DNA from: M2408 sp040386975
GTDB taxonomy: Bacteria; Bacteroidota; Bacteroidia; Flavobacteriales_D; Crocinitomicaceae
Direction: 5' to 3'
NCBI GenBank assembly: GCA_040386975.1
Contig: JAZKEO010000006.1
Coordinates: forward strand, 124,001 to 188,000
DNA length: 64,000 nucleotides
Shown here: positions 25,275 to 33,506 of the stretch, piece after piece
How the letters are laid out: each line of letters starts with the position of its first letter
Position numbering within the stretch: position 1 is the stretch's first letter
The notes under the pieces: model-generated
Databases searched by the model: none
What the model was told of the DNA's origin: nothing
The model's input: the letters and a program-made list of their open reading frames with translations, nothing else
Program-made: the position numbers and the translations under genes

Positions 25275-27698
25275 ATGAAATCAATCGTTATTATTTTAAG
25301 CCTACTAATTTCTTTTTCTTATTCATTTTCACAAACAAATGGTTGTGCTACTCCTACTGTTTTGACTGTGAATACAAGTTGTTCGACGAGTGCTTTTAGC
25401 GTTGGACAAAATGGAACAACGAACGAAGAAGTAAATGCAAGTTGTGCTACTGGAACAGATTATTCTGATGGATGGTACTCTGTTGTCGGAAATGGAAATA
25501 CGATGAGTATTACTATCAGTTCAACAAATTTTGATGCATGCTTAGCTGCTTTTACAAGTTGTGCCTCTGGTGAAGTTACGTGTCAAATGGTTTCAGCTGG
25601 TGCAAGTTCAAGTAATTCAATTTCTTTCGCTACAACCAATTTGACTCTTTATTATATTCAAATTCAAAGAAGATCAGGGGCTGCAAATGATGATTTAAGC
25701 GGGAATATTTGTGCTGTTTCTACTGCTTCTGGCGGTGGCGGAAACGATTTGTGTTCTGGAGCAATTGTTGTAGCTTGTGGTGGAACGTATTCAGGAACAA
25801 CTGTTGGTTCAACAACAACGGGTGAAACAGCATTGCCAGCTTGTGGAACTTCACCGGGAGCTGGGGGTGTTTGGTATGTTTTTACTGGAGATGGTTCTAC
25901 TATAACAGCAAGTTTGTGTTCAGGTACTGCTTACGATACGAAAATTAATGCTTATTCCGGAACGGGTGCTTGCGGAACAATTGCAAGCTGTGTTGCCAGT
26001 AATGATGATGGTTGTTCAACACAATCAACGATCACATTTAGTACAGTAGCTGGAACAAATTATTATATTTTGGTAAATGGTTATAGTTCAGCAACAGGAG
26101 CTTTTTCTTTAGAAATTACTTGTTGTACACCTGGTGTTCCTAGTTGTGCCACTTTAAACAGTCCAGCAAATGCTGCTACAGGTGTTGCTTCTTGTTCTAG
26201 TTTATCTTGGACTGCTCCAGCAACATCTGGTTGTTCTTCTGTTGATAGTTACGATGTTTATTATGGAACAACAAATCCACCCCCATTTTATGCTAATACA
26301 ACGTCAACGACTTTTCCAATTACTGGAGCTGCTTCAACTGTATATTATTGGCAAATTAGACCAAAAAATTCATCTGGGTCAGCTGCTGGCTGTACAATTC
26401 GTTCCTTTACTTCTGCAGCCGGTGGAAACCCACAATACACGATGGTTGATGATGCAACATCTCCTTCACCGTATAATTGTGTTAATTTAACAACCACCAC
26501 AAACGATCAACGAGGATGTGCTTGGGATATGAATTCAACATTAAACTTTACAGCAAATTTCTCGTATGATTTTACAGTAAATTTGGGTGCTTCTGACGCT
26601 GGTGCAGACGGAATGGCATTTACGATGCAAAATGACCCACAAGCAAGATGTAAATGTGGAACAACTGGAGGCTCTTTGGGTTCAGGAGGGATTACAAATT
26701 CTGTTGTTATAGAAATTGACACCTATTTGAATTACGAAGATAGAGATGATTTTAATTCTTCATTTATTGGTTGTGGTGGTTCGGAAGACCCTGATCATTT
26801 AGATATTTGGTATAATGGAAATATAAATCCAAGTACTGATGGAAATTGTGATGCAACGGGTGCAGGCGAAAGACCAGCTACAACAACGGCTGTAAGATTA
26901 AGAAATGGAGGCTCCAATTACAATATTGAGAATGGAAGTAATCACATTTTGAGAATTGCTTGGAATTCTGGATCGACTACTTTAACAGCTACAGTTTTAA
27001 ATACTGCTTTATCTACAACTTACGGAACGATTTCAGCAACATTTAACCCATTAACAGTTTTTGGAACGAATACACCGTACTTTGGTTTTACCGCTTCAAC
27101 TGGAGGATTAAATAACTCACAAATGTTTTGTAATCCTTCGATTTTACTGCCTGTTGAGTTGATGAGTTTTAATGCGTACTGTTATGAAAATTACCGTAAA
27201 ATTTATTGGTCAACAGCAAGTGAAAATAACAACGCCTTTTTTACAATTGAAAAATCCTTAGATGGAATTCATTTTGAAGTTTTTGAAATTGTACAAGCAA
27301 ATAATTTAAAAACAGGAACAAAAGAATATGAACTTTTAGATGAAGATATCAAATCAAAAACTGTTTATTATCGCTTGTCTCAAACAGATTTGAATGGTGT
27401 AAATAAAACGTTTGATGTTATTTCTTCCAACTGTAACAACAAATCAAATTCTTTGTCTATAGAAAGTGTTTTTGAAAACTCTTTTGCAACAATTGAAGTA
27501 GAATTTAATGCTGTAAAAGAGGAGAATCATTTGTTAACGATGTTTGATGTATCAGGAAAAATTGTTCATCAAGAAACTGTAAACACAAATAAAGGTTTGA
27601 ATAAAATCGAAATTCCAGCTTCTAAATTTAGCTCAGGTATGTATGTGTTCCAAGTTTCAAATTCAGAAGAAAATCAAGTGGCGAAGTTTTTGAGGTAA
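25275..27698 (+). CDS. T9SS type A secreted protein with L-type lectin-like domain
   Basis: An 807-residue exported protein. The signal peptide ends at SYSFSQ (about residue 20). Two PPC-like, cysteine-containing beta domains follow (about 22-145 and 150-270). A fibronectin-like segment (SLSWTAPATSGCSSVDSYDV, near residue 310) leads to a legume/L-type lectin-like domain at about 390-620 (GADGMAFTMQNDP, VVIEIDTYLNYEDRDDF, DHLDIWYNG). Then comes the common PVELMSFNAYC ... WSTASENNNAFFTIE module and a type A sorting domain (FDVSGKIVHQ ... GMYVFQV). Probably a surface glycan-binding adhesin. Its stop codon sits at the very edge of the attC-like repeat. Confidence 0.85.
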   Translation: MKSIVIILSLLISFSYSFSQTNGCATPTVLTVNTSCSTSAFSVGQNGTTNEEVNASCATGTDYSDGWYSVVGNGNTMSITISSTNFDACLAAFTSCASGEVTCQMVSAGASSSNSISFATTNLTLYYIQIQRRSGAANDDLSGNICAVSTASGGGGNDLCSGAIVVACGGTYSGTTVGSTTTGETALPACGTSPGAGGVWYVFTGDGSTITASLCSGTAYDTKINAYSGTGACGTIASCVASNDDGCSTQSTITFSTVAGTNYYILVNGYSSATGAFSLEITCCTPGVPSCATLNSPANAATGVASCSSLSWTAPATSGCSSVDSYDVYYGTTNPPPFYANTTSTTFPITGAASTVYYWQIRPKNSSGSAAGCTIRSFTSAAGGNPQYTMVDDATSPSPYNCVNLTTTTNDQRGCAWDMNSTLNFTANFSYDFTVNLGASDAGADGMAFTMQNDPQARCKCGTTGGSLGSGGITNSVVIEIDTYLNYEDRDDFNSSFIGCGGSEDPDHLDIWYNGNINPSTDGNCDATGAGERPATTTAVRLRNGGSNYNIENGSNHILRIAWNSGSTTLTATVLNTALSTTYGTISATFNPLTVFGTNTPYFGFTASTGGLNNSQMFCNPSILLPVELMSFNAYCYENYRKIYWSTASENNNAFFTIEKSLDGIHFEVFEIVQANNLKTGTKEYELLDEDIKSKTVYYRLSQTDLNGVNKTFDVISSNCNNKSNSLSIESVFENSFATIEVEFNAVKEENHLLTMFDVSGKIVHQETVNTNKGLNKIEIPASKFSSGMYVFQVSNSEENQVAKFLR

Positions 27699-27817
27699 CG
27701 TTCCGCCGCTTGGCGAGGTTGCGAACTTCGTAACCGTTTATTTTCCACTAAGATAATATTTCTTGCGGAACGCAAACGTGAACTTACCACAAAATTCGCA
27801 ATCTTGCCAAACGGCTG
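27699..27817. repeat. attC-like imperfect inverted repeat, about 120 bp
   Basis: The whole gap between the lectin-like gene and the cyclase-fold gene folds on itself. Arms 27705-27731 and 27789-27815 match at 22 of 27 positions, and every mismatch is a transition. Inside, CGTTCCGC (27699-27706) pairs with GCGGAACG (27765-27772), and 27717-27735 is a near-perfect 19-nt palindrome. On the minus strand the element runs from ATAAC to GTTAC, like the outer AAC...GTT pair of integron attC sites, but the core boxes do not fully fit RYYYAAC/GTTRRRY. It is GC-richer than its surroundings. An attC-like site or a miniature element are both possible. Confidence 0.6.
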
Positions 27818-27831
27818 TTATATGACGTTTT
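27817..27831. repeat. 15-bp terminal inverted repeat, copy 1 (3' end of cyclase-fold gene)
   Basis: GTTATATGACGTTTT covers the last codons and stop of the 27818-28645 gene. It is the inverted counterpart, with one mismatch, of 28646-28660 on the other side of the gene. Confidence 0.65.
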
Positions 27832-28645
27832 TCTTTTCAATCATTTTTATTAGGAAATCATAATCTTTTTTTGTCGCTTTATAGTAATTTAATGTGTTTT
27901 TGATTTTATTTTCAACACTCCAATCATTTGTCTTTTTATTATGTTGACTAAAAGACTTACGTATTAATTTTTCTTTGATTCTAGGTCCCATAAAGTGTGT
28001 CCAATTTACAGTGTAAAATTCTTTTATTTGGCCAGTCTTCATTGGCACTTTATAAGGCCTAATAAAATCCATGCGCATAAGTCCATCTAAATCTAAAGTT
28101 TTAGGTTGAGTTGATTTAATAAAATTTACAGTTAAATTATAATGTTTAATTGCTTCATCATCGATTACACATCCTGACCATTCAGCGGTATTCTCTAATA
28201 AATATGCTTTTGTAAGTGGTAAACCTAATATAGTATTAAAAGAGTTTTGTTTTTTTGTCATTCCATGATTACCTGTTTTTATTTCTAATTCACCACAGGT
28301 AATTGCTCCTCGAAGTGGGAAGCCAAATTCAATTGCTAATTTCATGTGTTGCTTTACAACAGATACTAAATCTACAAATCTATTAGGACTATCATCATCT
28401 GTCCAGATAATAATACTATCAGATATAAATAAGGAATTTAAATGTGTTTGTTCTGCTGAAGGTAATGAATGTTCGGATAAATTTTCGAGCCTATATCCAA
28501 TGTTTGATACAGCCATACTATACAATAAGCTGGGTTCGAATTTTTCGTAAAGCTTGACTATTTCAGATAGATTATTATTTTCTATTAAGTCTTTAAAACC
28601 TAATATGTCAAGAAATGCTAGGTATCTTATTTGTCGTTTTTCCAT
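27818..28645 (-). CDS. class III nucleotidyl-cyclase-fold protein in a cassette-like unit
   Basis: Protein of 275 residues, no signal peptide. RYLAFLDILGFKDLIE (residues 6-21) resembles the first metal-site strand of class III cyclases (FxDIxGF). FISDSIIIWTD (about 70-80) fits the second Asp. FPLRGAITCGELEI (about 108-121) fits the LRxGIxxG strand, and ILGLPLTKAYLLEN (about 138-151) sits where GxxVNxAARL normally lies, but without the usual Asn and Arg. So the fold is likely, while cyclase activity is uncertain. No effector or sensor domain is attached. The ORF is bounded by a 15-bp inverted repeat abutting both the start and the stop, with no Shine-Dalgarno-like sequence before the ATG. Confidence 0.65.
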   Translation of the reverse strand: MEKRQIRYLAFLDILGFKDLIENNNLSEIVKLYEKFEPSLLYSMAVSNIGYRLENLSEHSLPSAEQTHLNSLFISDSIIIWTDDDSPNRFVDLVSVVKQHMKLAIEFGFPLRGAITCGELEIKTGNHGMTKKQNSFNTILGLPLTKAYLLENTAEWSGCVIDDEAIKHYNLTVNFIKSTQPKTLDLDGLMRMDFIRPYKVPMKTGQIKEFYTVNWTHFMGPRIKEKLIRKSFSQHNKKTNDWSVENKIKNTLNYYKATKKDYDFLIKMIEKKNVI

Positions 28646-28660
28646 AAAATGTCATATAAC
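28646..28660. repeat. 15-bp terminal inverted repeat, copy 2 (5' end of cyclase-fold gene)
   Basis: AAAATGTCATATAAC directly abuts the start codon of the cyclase-fold gene and is the inverse of 27817-27831 with one mismatch. Part of it also forms a 7-bp hairpin (CATATAA/TTATATG, 28653-28671). A further hairpin using GCGATA/TATCGC follows in the 103-bp gap before the kinase gene. Confidence 0.65.
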
Positions 28661-28748
28661 TTACTTATATGCGATAATATCAGCATGTTTATATCGCTTA
28701 TCCAACAAACAGGTGGTGTATTTGCGAAACTCATATTTCGTGTTACTA

Positions 28749-30569
28749 TCAAGCATTCACCTCTTTAAACTTAATCTTAATGCTCGTTCCGTTTTCATCA
28801 GATTTATAAGAAATATCGCCATCCAATTGTTCTGTCAAGGCGGTAATGATTTCGACACCTAAGGTATGAGATTCCAAAAAGGAAAAGTCGCTGTTCATTC
28901 CTTCTCCATTGTCTTTGATTTTCAATTGATAAAAATCTTGTTCTAATTTACAGATTTCAAGTTTTATTGTACCATCACTTTTATTTGTGAAAGCATATTT
29001 AAAAGCGTTTGTTACCAATTCACAAATAATGAGTCCCAAAGGAACAACCGTGTCAATATTTAAAACGATTTGATTCGTTTTTAAAGTGATTTTTATTTTA
29101 TCTTGCTTTTCGTTGTATGAGTCATTTAATTGCTTGATGAGGTCAGTTAAATAATCATTCATTTCAATGGAAGCAAAAGAAGTATCTAAATACAATTTCT
29201 GATGAATTAAAGCAATGGCTTGAATGCGTTCTTTACTCTGTTTGATAGCAAGTTCTGCCTTTTCGTTGTCGATGTTATTGGATTGAAGGCTTAATAAACT
29301 GGAGATTATCTGTAAATTATTTTTTACACGATGGTGAATTTCTTTCAACAAAAGTTCCTTTTCTTTTAAGGTATTGTTGATGACATTTTTTTGCTTCACG
29401 ATTTCATCATTAAACATGTGAAGCACCCGATTTGTTTTGCTTTTCTGTTTAAGAACAAACAAAATGATAATGAGAACAAGCAATAAAAATATACCACATA
29501 AACCAAAAATAATCTTTAACTTATTTTCATGATTTCGATCTTCTGTCAGTTTCTTTTCATTTTGAAGTCTTTTGTAAACGCGATCAATTTCTGAATTAGT
29601 TTGAAAAAGCATCTTATCTTTGATTTGATAATCCACTTGAATCATCATTTTAGAGTATTGATAAGCTAATTCACGGTTGTTTTTTAAGTTGTAATATTCT
29701 TCTAAATTGGCATAACAATGATAAATATCTCTAATATCGGCTTCGTTTTTATATTTTAAAAAGATGTCGAAATAATATTTTGCACTATCACTATTTCCTT
29801 CAATAAATAAGTGTGCTTCACCCAAATTTAAAATGGCATTGGTATATGATTTTTTAAGTCCATTATCAAAAGCATATTTTTTTGTGATGTGGAAATAATA
29901 CAAAGCAGAATCGTAATTTCCTTCCCAGAAATGATTAATTCCTTTGTTGACTTGTGCTTCAAAACTTAAATCAATGTAGTTGAGTGAATTAAAAGAATTG
30001 TAGGCGTTGTCCAAATGCAATTTTGCTTTTTTAAAGTTTAATTCATTGGAATAAAATTTCCCCAAACTGTAATTGGCTTTTGCCTCAATGAATTTGTAAT
30101 TATTTTTTTTTGCTAGTTGATTTACCTCAAGTAATAATTTTTCTTGTTTGATCTTATTCCCCTTAATTCCTTCATTTATAGCACCTAAATATTTCAATAA
30201 GGTTTTTTGATACAGATGTGTTTGATTTGTTTTCCATGATAAAGCTTCGTAATAGGCTAATTTCATGTGTATATAATCGCCACGAGAACGATACATTTCG
30301 GCTTCTAAAATAGAAATTTCAATGATTAGGTTTGAGTTTTTACTTTGCTGAATTTCACCTTTGAAATCAGTAATTTCATTTTCTGCTAAATCAATATCAG
30401 TAACAATTAACTGATGTAATTTCGCAATTTTTAGTTGATTGGAATGACTAATTCCATCACTTTTTTTGTCTAATTTTACTTGATTATAGGCAAAAAAAGA
30501 ACTTAAAAAAAAGAATACGAATAAACTTCTTTTTAAAACACTAAAAATGATATGTGATTGTTTTAGCAA
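28749..30569 (-). CDS. TPR-containing sensor histidine kinase (HisKA_2 type)
   Basis: Membrane sensor kinase of 606 residues. It has an N-terminal signal/anchor (SLFVFFFLSSFFAYNQ), about 300 residues of helical TPR-like repeats in the periplasm, and one transmembrane helix near 350-370 (IFGLCGIFLLLVLIIILFVL). The kinase domain has the HisKA_2 phospho-acceptor block KEIHHRVKNNLQIISSLLSL (His near residue 412) and an ATPase domain with ELVTNAFKYAF and KDNGEGM. The start is TTG at 30569; no ATG precedes the signal sequence. It lies 13 bp after paaG on the same strand, so it is probably cotranscribed. No response regulator is nearby; the signal is unknown. Confidence 0.88.
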   Translation of the reverse strand: MLKQSHIIFSVLKRSLFVFFFLSSFFAYNQVKLDKKSDGISHSNQLKIAKLHQLIVTDIDLAENEITDFKGEIQQSKNSNLIIEISILEAEMYRSRGDYIHMKLAYYEALSWKTNQTHLYQKTLLKYLGAINEGIKGNKIKQEKLLLEVNQLAKKNNYKFIEAKANYSLGKFYSNELNFKKAKLHLDNAYNSFNSLNYIDLSFEAQVNKGINHFWEGNYDSALYYFHITKKYAFDNGLKKSYTNAILNLGEAHLFIEGNSDSAKYYFDIFLKYKNEADIRDIYHCYANLEEYYNLKNNRELAYQYSKMMIQVDYQIKDKMLFQTNSEIDRVYKRLQNEKKLTEDRNHENKLKIIFGLCGIFLLLVLIIILFVLKQKSKTNRVLHMFNDEIVKQKNVINNTLKEKELLLKEIHHRVKNNLQIISSLLSLQSNNIDNEKAELAIKQSKERIQAIALIHQKLYLDTSFASIEMNDYLTDLIKQLNDSYNEKQDKIKITLKTNQIVLNIDTVVPLGLIICELVTNAFKYAFTNKSDGTIKLEICKLEQDFYQLKIKDNGEGMNSDFSFLESHTLGVEIITALTEQLDGDISYKSDENGTSIKIKFKEVNA

Positions 30570-30582
30570 ATTAAGAATTTTA

Positions 30583-31356
30583 TCAATTGCCTTTAAATTC
30601 TGGTTTTCTTTTTTCTAAAAAGGCTTGAACACCTTCTTTGAAATCATGCGTTGAACCAGCTTCTGTTTGAAGTTTTTCTTCCAAAGCCAATTGTTCTGTC
30701 AAGGTATTTGAGAAGGTTTGATTAATTGCTTTTTTAGTTAAAGCCAAAGCTTTTGTTGGCATTTTCGCTGTATTTTCAGCAAATGATTTTACAAAAGCGT
30801 CAAATTCTTCATCCGCTACAGCTTTGTAAATCATGTTCATGTTATCTGCCTCTTGAGCAGAAATTTTTTCTCCAGTCATCATCAAAGCCAAAGCTTTTTG
30901 TGAACCAATGATTCTTGGTAAAAAGTATGTTCCTCCCGAATCTGGAATTAAGGCAATTTTTGAAAATGCTTGAATGAATGAAGCCGAATTTTTAGCAATC
31001 GTGATATCGCAACACAAAGCAATGTTTGCGCCAGCACCAGCAGCAACACCGTTTACAGCACAAATAATTGGTTTTTCAACTGAGCGAATTAATTCAATAA
31101 TTGGGTTGTAATGTTTTTTGACAATATCTTGCAATTTTGGTCCATTTGGATCAGTTGCTTCTGCTAAATCTTGTCCAGCACAAAACGCTTTTCCTTCCCC
31201 AGTCAAAACAATTGCTCTAATATCGTGATTTTTTGAGGCAAAAATTAATTCTTCTTGTAACAAAAGTGCCATTTTCTGGTTAAAAGAATTATAAACTTCT
31301 GGTCGATTTAAAATTAAATAACAAACACCATTTTCAATTTTGCGAATTATTTCCAT
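30583..31356 (-). CDS. paaG: 2-(1,2-epoxy-1,2-dihydrophenyl)acetyl-CoA isomerase
   Basis: Crotonase-fold enzyme of phenylacetate breakdown, turning ring-1,2-epoxyphenylacetyl-CoA into the oxepin-CoA. The 257-residue protein has the crotonase oxyanion loops: GEGKAFCAGQDLAEATDP (the acid-rich loop typical of PaaG) near residue 60, and NGVAAGAGANIALCCDI near residue 105. FSKIALIPDSGGTYFLPR, near residue 135, carries the catalytic Asp region. Its match to PaaG is better than to generic enoyl-CoA hydratase, and the paaABCD genes lie close by on the same strand, separated only by an esterase gene on the other strand. The ATG at 31356 is used; a TTG directly before it is less likely. Confidence 0.85.
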   Translation of the reverse strand: MEIIRKIENGVCYLILNRPEVYNSFNQKMALLLQEELIFASKNHDIRAIVLTGEGKAFCAGQDLAEATDPNGPKLQDIVKKHYNPIIELIRSVEKPIICAVNGVAAGAGANIALCCDITIAKNSASFIQAFSKIALIPDSGGTYFLPRIIGSQKALALMMTGEKISAQEADNMNMIYKAVADEEFDAFVKSFAENTAKMPTKALALTKKAINQTFSNTLTEQLALEEKLQTEAGSTHDFKEGVQAFLEKRKPEFKGN

Positions 31357-31442
31357 CAAGTATTTTTTATGCGAATATAAGTAAAAAATGTCTTAAAATT
31401 AGAAAATTAAAATTGTAAAATCGATTTAGTGGAGTGAAATAT

Positions 31443-31474
31443 TTGATTAATAGCATATTAAATGCGTACTTTTG
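31443..31474 (+). promoter_or_regulatory. promoter of the exported esterase gene
   Basis: TTG (31443-31445), a 21-bp spacer and TACTTTTG (31467-31474) fit the Bacteroidota promoter. The predicted transcript start leaves a leader of about 14 nt before the ATG at 31495, which argues against the upstream ATG at 31462, because that one overlaps the promoter itself. Confidence 0.65.
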
Positions 31475-31494
31475 CAAACATAAATTTTAAAATC

Positions 31495-32175
31495 ATGTTT
31501 AAATATAGTGTAATTGTTTTGTTCTTGGTGTTAAAATTCAATTTTTCAGCCCAACTTTCAGCGGTTTACGGAAAAGCAGATTATAATTTTTGGATCAATT
31601 TACCGGCAGACAGTATTTTGAAATCCAAACCGCCTATTTTGATTTTTTTACATGGTAAAAGTTTGTCAGGAACAGATTTGGCAAAAGTTAGAAAATACGG
31701 AGTTATTCACGAAATGGATAAAGGAAGAAAAATTCCTGCAATTGTTGTTGCTCCACAAGTTGCAAGCGGACATTGGGTGCCAGAAAAAGTACTTTCAGTG
31801 TTGGAATATGTTCAAAAGAACTACAACACAGATTCTAGTAGAATTTATGTTTGTGGCATGAGTTTGGGAGGCTACGGAACCTTACATTTCGCAGGAAAAT
31901 ATGCCGATAAAATTACCGCTGCTGTTGCTTTATGTGGTGGTGGAAATGAAAAAGATGCTTACAATTTATCGACTATTCCACTTTGGATTCAACATGGAGA
32001 TGCGGATTATGCCGTTCCAATTTCTCAATCCGATAAAATTGTTGCTGCGATTAAAAAATACAGCGAAGAAAACTTAATTTATACGATAATCAAAGGAGCA
32101 AACCACGGAGATTTAGAACGCGTTTTCAGAACAGATGAAATGTATGATTGGCTTTTTTCTAAGGTGAGACTTTGA
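31495..32175 (+). CDS. exported alpha/beta-hydrolase (esterase/prolyl-oligopeptidase-like)
   Basis: A 226-residue secreted serine hydrolase. The signal peptide ends at KFNFSAQ (about residue 18). HGKSLSG near residue 55 is the oxyanion-hole segment, GMSLGG near residue 122 the nucleophile elbow, HGDADYAVP supplies the acid, and GANHGD the catalytic His. The compact size and order fit the phospholipase/carboxylesterase or dienelactone-hydrolase-like group; the natural substrate is unknown. It lies divergent from paaG and convergent with paaD, so it interrupts the paa gene run on the opposite strand. Confidence 0.85.
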   Translation: MFKYSVIVLFLVLKFNFSAQLSAVYGKADYNFWINLPADSILKSKPPILIFLHGKSLSGTDLAKVRKYGVIHEMDKGRKIPAIVVAPQVASGHWVPEKVLSVLEYVQKNYNTDSSRIYVCGMSLGGYGTLHFAGKYADKITAAVALCGGGNEKDAYNLSTIPLWIQHGDADYAVPISQSDKIVAAIKKYSEENLIYTIIKGANHGDLERVFRTDEMYDWLFSKVRL

Positions 32176-32240
32176 ATTAGTTAGGAGTTTGTAGTTAAAT
32201 TAAACTGTCTAAAAATCGAATAATCTAACAATCCAACAAG

Positions 32241-32723
32241 CTATTTCAAACATTTGAAGTAATCAAACGGTTCTAAACAATCATTACATTGATACTGCGC
32301 TTTGCAGGCTGTGCTTCCAAACAAACTTACCATGCGTGTGTTTTTGGATTTGCATTGTGGGCAAGCAACTTTAATTGGTTCGGAGAATAAAACACTTTTA
32401 TCAGGTTCATTTTCTGGTGGAGCAATCCCGTATTCTCTGAGTTTATTTCTACCGTTTTCAGAAATCCAATCTGTTGTCCAGGCTGGAGATAAAGTCTGTT
32501 TTATTTCACATGGAATAATGTCTTTTAGAAGTGCTTTGATGTCATCTTCAATTACTTGCATGGCAGGACAACCGCTGTAAGTAGGAGTAATCGTAATGAA
32601 ACATTTCTCTTCAATGATTTCAACTTTTCTGACTACGCCTAAATCAATGACGGTTAAAACAGGAACTTCAGGATCTGTAACCTGTTCTAATAAAGTCCAA
32701 ATCTCTTTTTCAGAAATCACCAT
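32241..32723 (-). CDS. paaD: phenylacetyl-CoA 1,2-epoxidase subunit PaaD (MIP18-family)
   Basis: 160-residue PaaD. The N-terminal MIP18/DUF59-type domain (VTDPEVPVLTVIDLGVVR, residues 15-33, and TPTYSGCPAM with its conserved Cys near residue 53) suggests a role in maturing the iron-containing epoxidase. A C-terminal zinc ribbon (ACPQCKSKN ... CNDCLEPF) is normal for PaaD. It overlaps the end of paaC by 7 bp (32717-32723), showing tight coupling. The intergenic tail at 32185-32240 is another low-complexity Bacteroidota-type spacer. Confidence 0.93.
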   Translation of the reverse strand: MVISEKEIWTLLEQVTDPEVPVLTVIDLGVVRKVEIIEEKCFITITPTYSGCPAMQVIEDDIKALLKDIIPCEIKQTLSPAWTTDWISENGRNKLREYGIAPPENEPDKSVLFSEPIKVACPQCKSKNTRMVSLFGSTACKAQYQCNDCLEPFDYFKCLK

Positions 32724-33481
32724 TCCATTTTTGGATAAGCCCGTTGCATGTATTGCATTTCGGCTAGTAAAAATCCTAAATGTTCAGAATGCATTCCCGT
32801 TCTTCCTCCTTTTTGTTGCCAATTTTGTGTCGGAATTTCCAATTTTGCTTCTGCGAAAATTTCTGAAACGTATGTTTTCCAAGTAGCGATTAAATTTGCA
32901 TTGTCAACCGCAATTCCTTCAGAAATCAAGATTTCATCAACTTCGTCTTTGAAAAAAAGTTCATCGGTAAATCTCCACAAATCATTCACAGCTTCTTGCA
33001 CCCGTTCGTGAGATTCTTCTGTTCCATCGCCCAAACGAATCATCCATTCAGACGAATGTTTCAAATGGTATTTTGTTTCTTTTAATGATTTTTCAGCAAT
33101 TCCAGCAAGATTTTCATCTTTACTTGATAACAAAGCTTCAAAAAATAGTTTTCGGTAAACATCAAAGAAAAATTGACGGGTAATTGTTACACCGAAATCG
33201 CCATTTTTTTGTTCAACCAATAATATATTTCGGTATTCGCGTTCGTAACGCAAAAAAGCAAAATCATCCGCTGAGCGTTTTTTATCGTCAATTGTTGAAG
33301 CATATTCTAACAAATTTGTGGCTTGACCAACTAAATCTAAAGCGATATTTGTTAAAGCGATATCTTCTTCCAAAATTGGGCCGTGTCCACACCATTCTGA
33401 AAGGCGATGTCCTAAGATGAGACTGTCGTCAGCGATTCTTAAAGTATATTCTTGTATATTAGACGTAAGACTGTTTGACAT
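32717..33481 (-). CDS. paaC: phenylacetyl-CoA 1,2-epoxidase structural subunit PaaC
   Basis: Ferritin-like structural subunit of the PaaABCE epoxidase, forming the heterodimer core with PaaA. The 254-residue protein contains the PaaC block GHRLSEWCGHGPILEEDIAL near residue 24 and QKGGRTGMHSEHLGFLLAEM near the C-terminus. The first eight residues (MSNSLTSN) come from the repeat at 33466-33495, whereas family members start near the following TLR motif. The start codon itself (33481) lies inside that repeat. It overlaps paaD by 7 bp. Upstream, a four-helix-bundle gene separates it from paaB. Confidence 0.94.
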   Translation of the reverse strand: MSNSLTSNIQEYTLRIADDSLILGHRLSEWCGHGPILEEDIALTNIALDLVGQATNLLEYASTIDDKKRSADDFAFLRYEREYRNILLVEQKNGDFGVTITRQFFFDVYRKLFFEALLSSKDENLAGIAEKSLKETKYHLKHSSEWMIRLGDGTEESHERVQEAVNDLWRFTDELFFKDEVDEILISEGIAVDNANLIATWKTYVSEIFAEAKLEIPTQNWQQKGGRTGMHSEHLGFLLAEMQYMQRAYPKMEW

Positions 33482-33495
33482 AAGACGTAAGACTT
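33466..33495. repeat. 30-bp inverted repeat, copy next to paaC
   Basis: This 30-nt stretch is the exact reverse complement of 33915-33944 on the other side of the four-helix-bundle gene. It contains the paaC start codon and first codons. Its words (TAAGAC, GACGTAAGAC) recur in the hairpin at 22549-22601. Confidence 0.85.
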
Positions 33496-33506
33496 TTAAT
33501 TATTTT

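Noticed and set aside
27699..27817. A confident integron attC call
   Set aside because: Folding and outer AAC...GTT symmetry fit, but the core boxes differ from RYYYAAC/GTTRRRY and no integrase is in the window, so it is reported only as attC-like.
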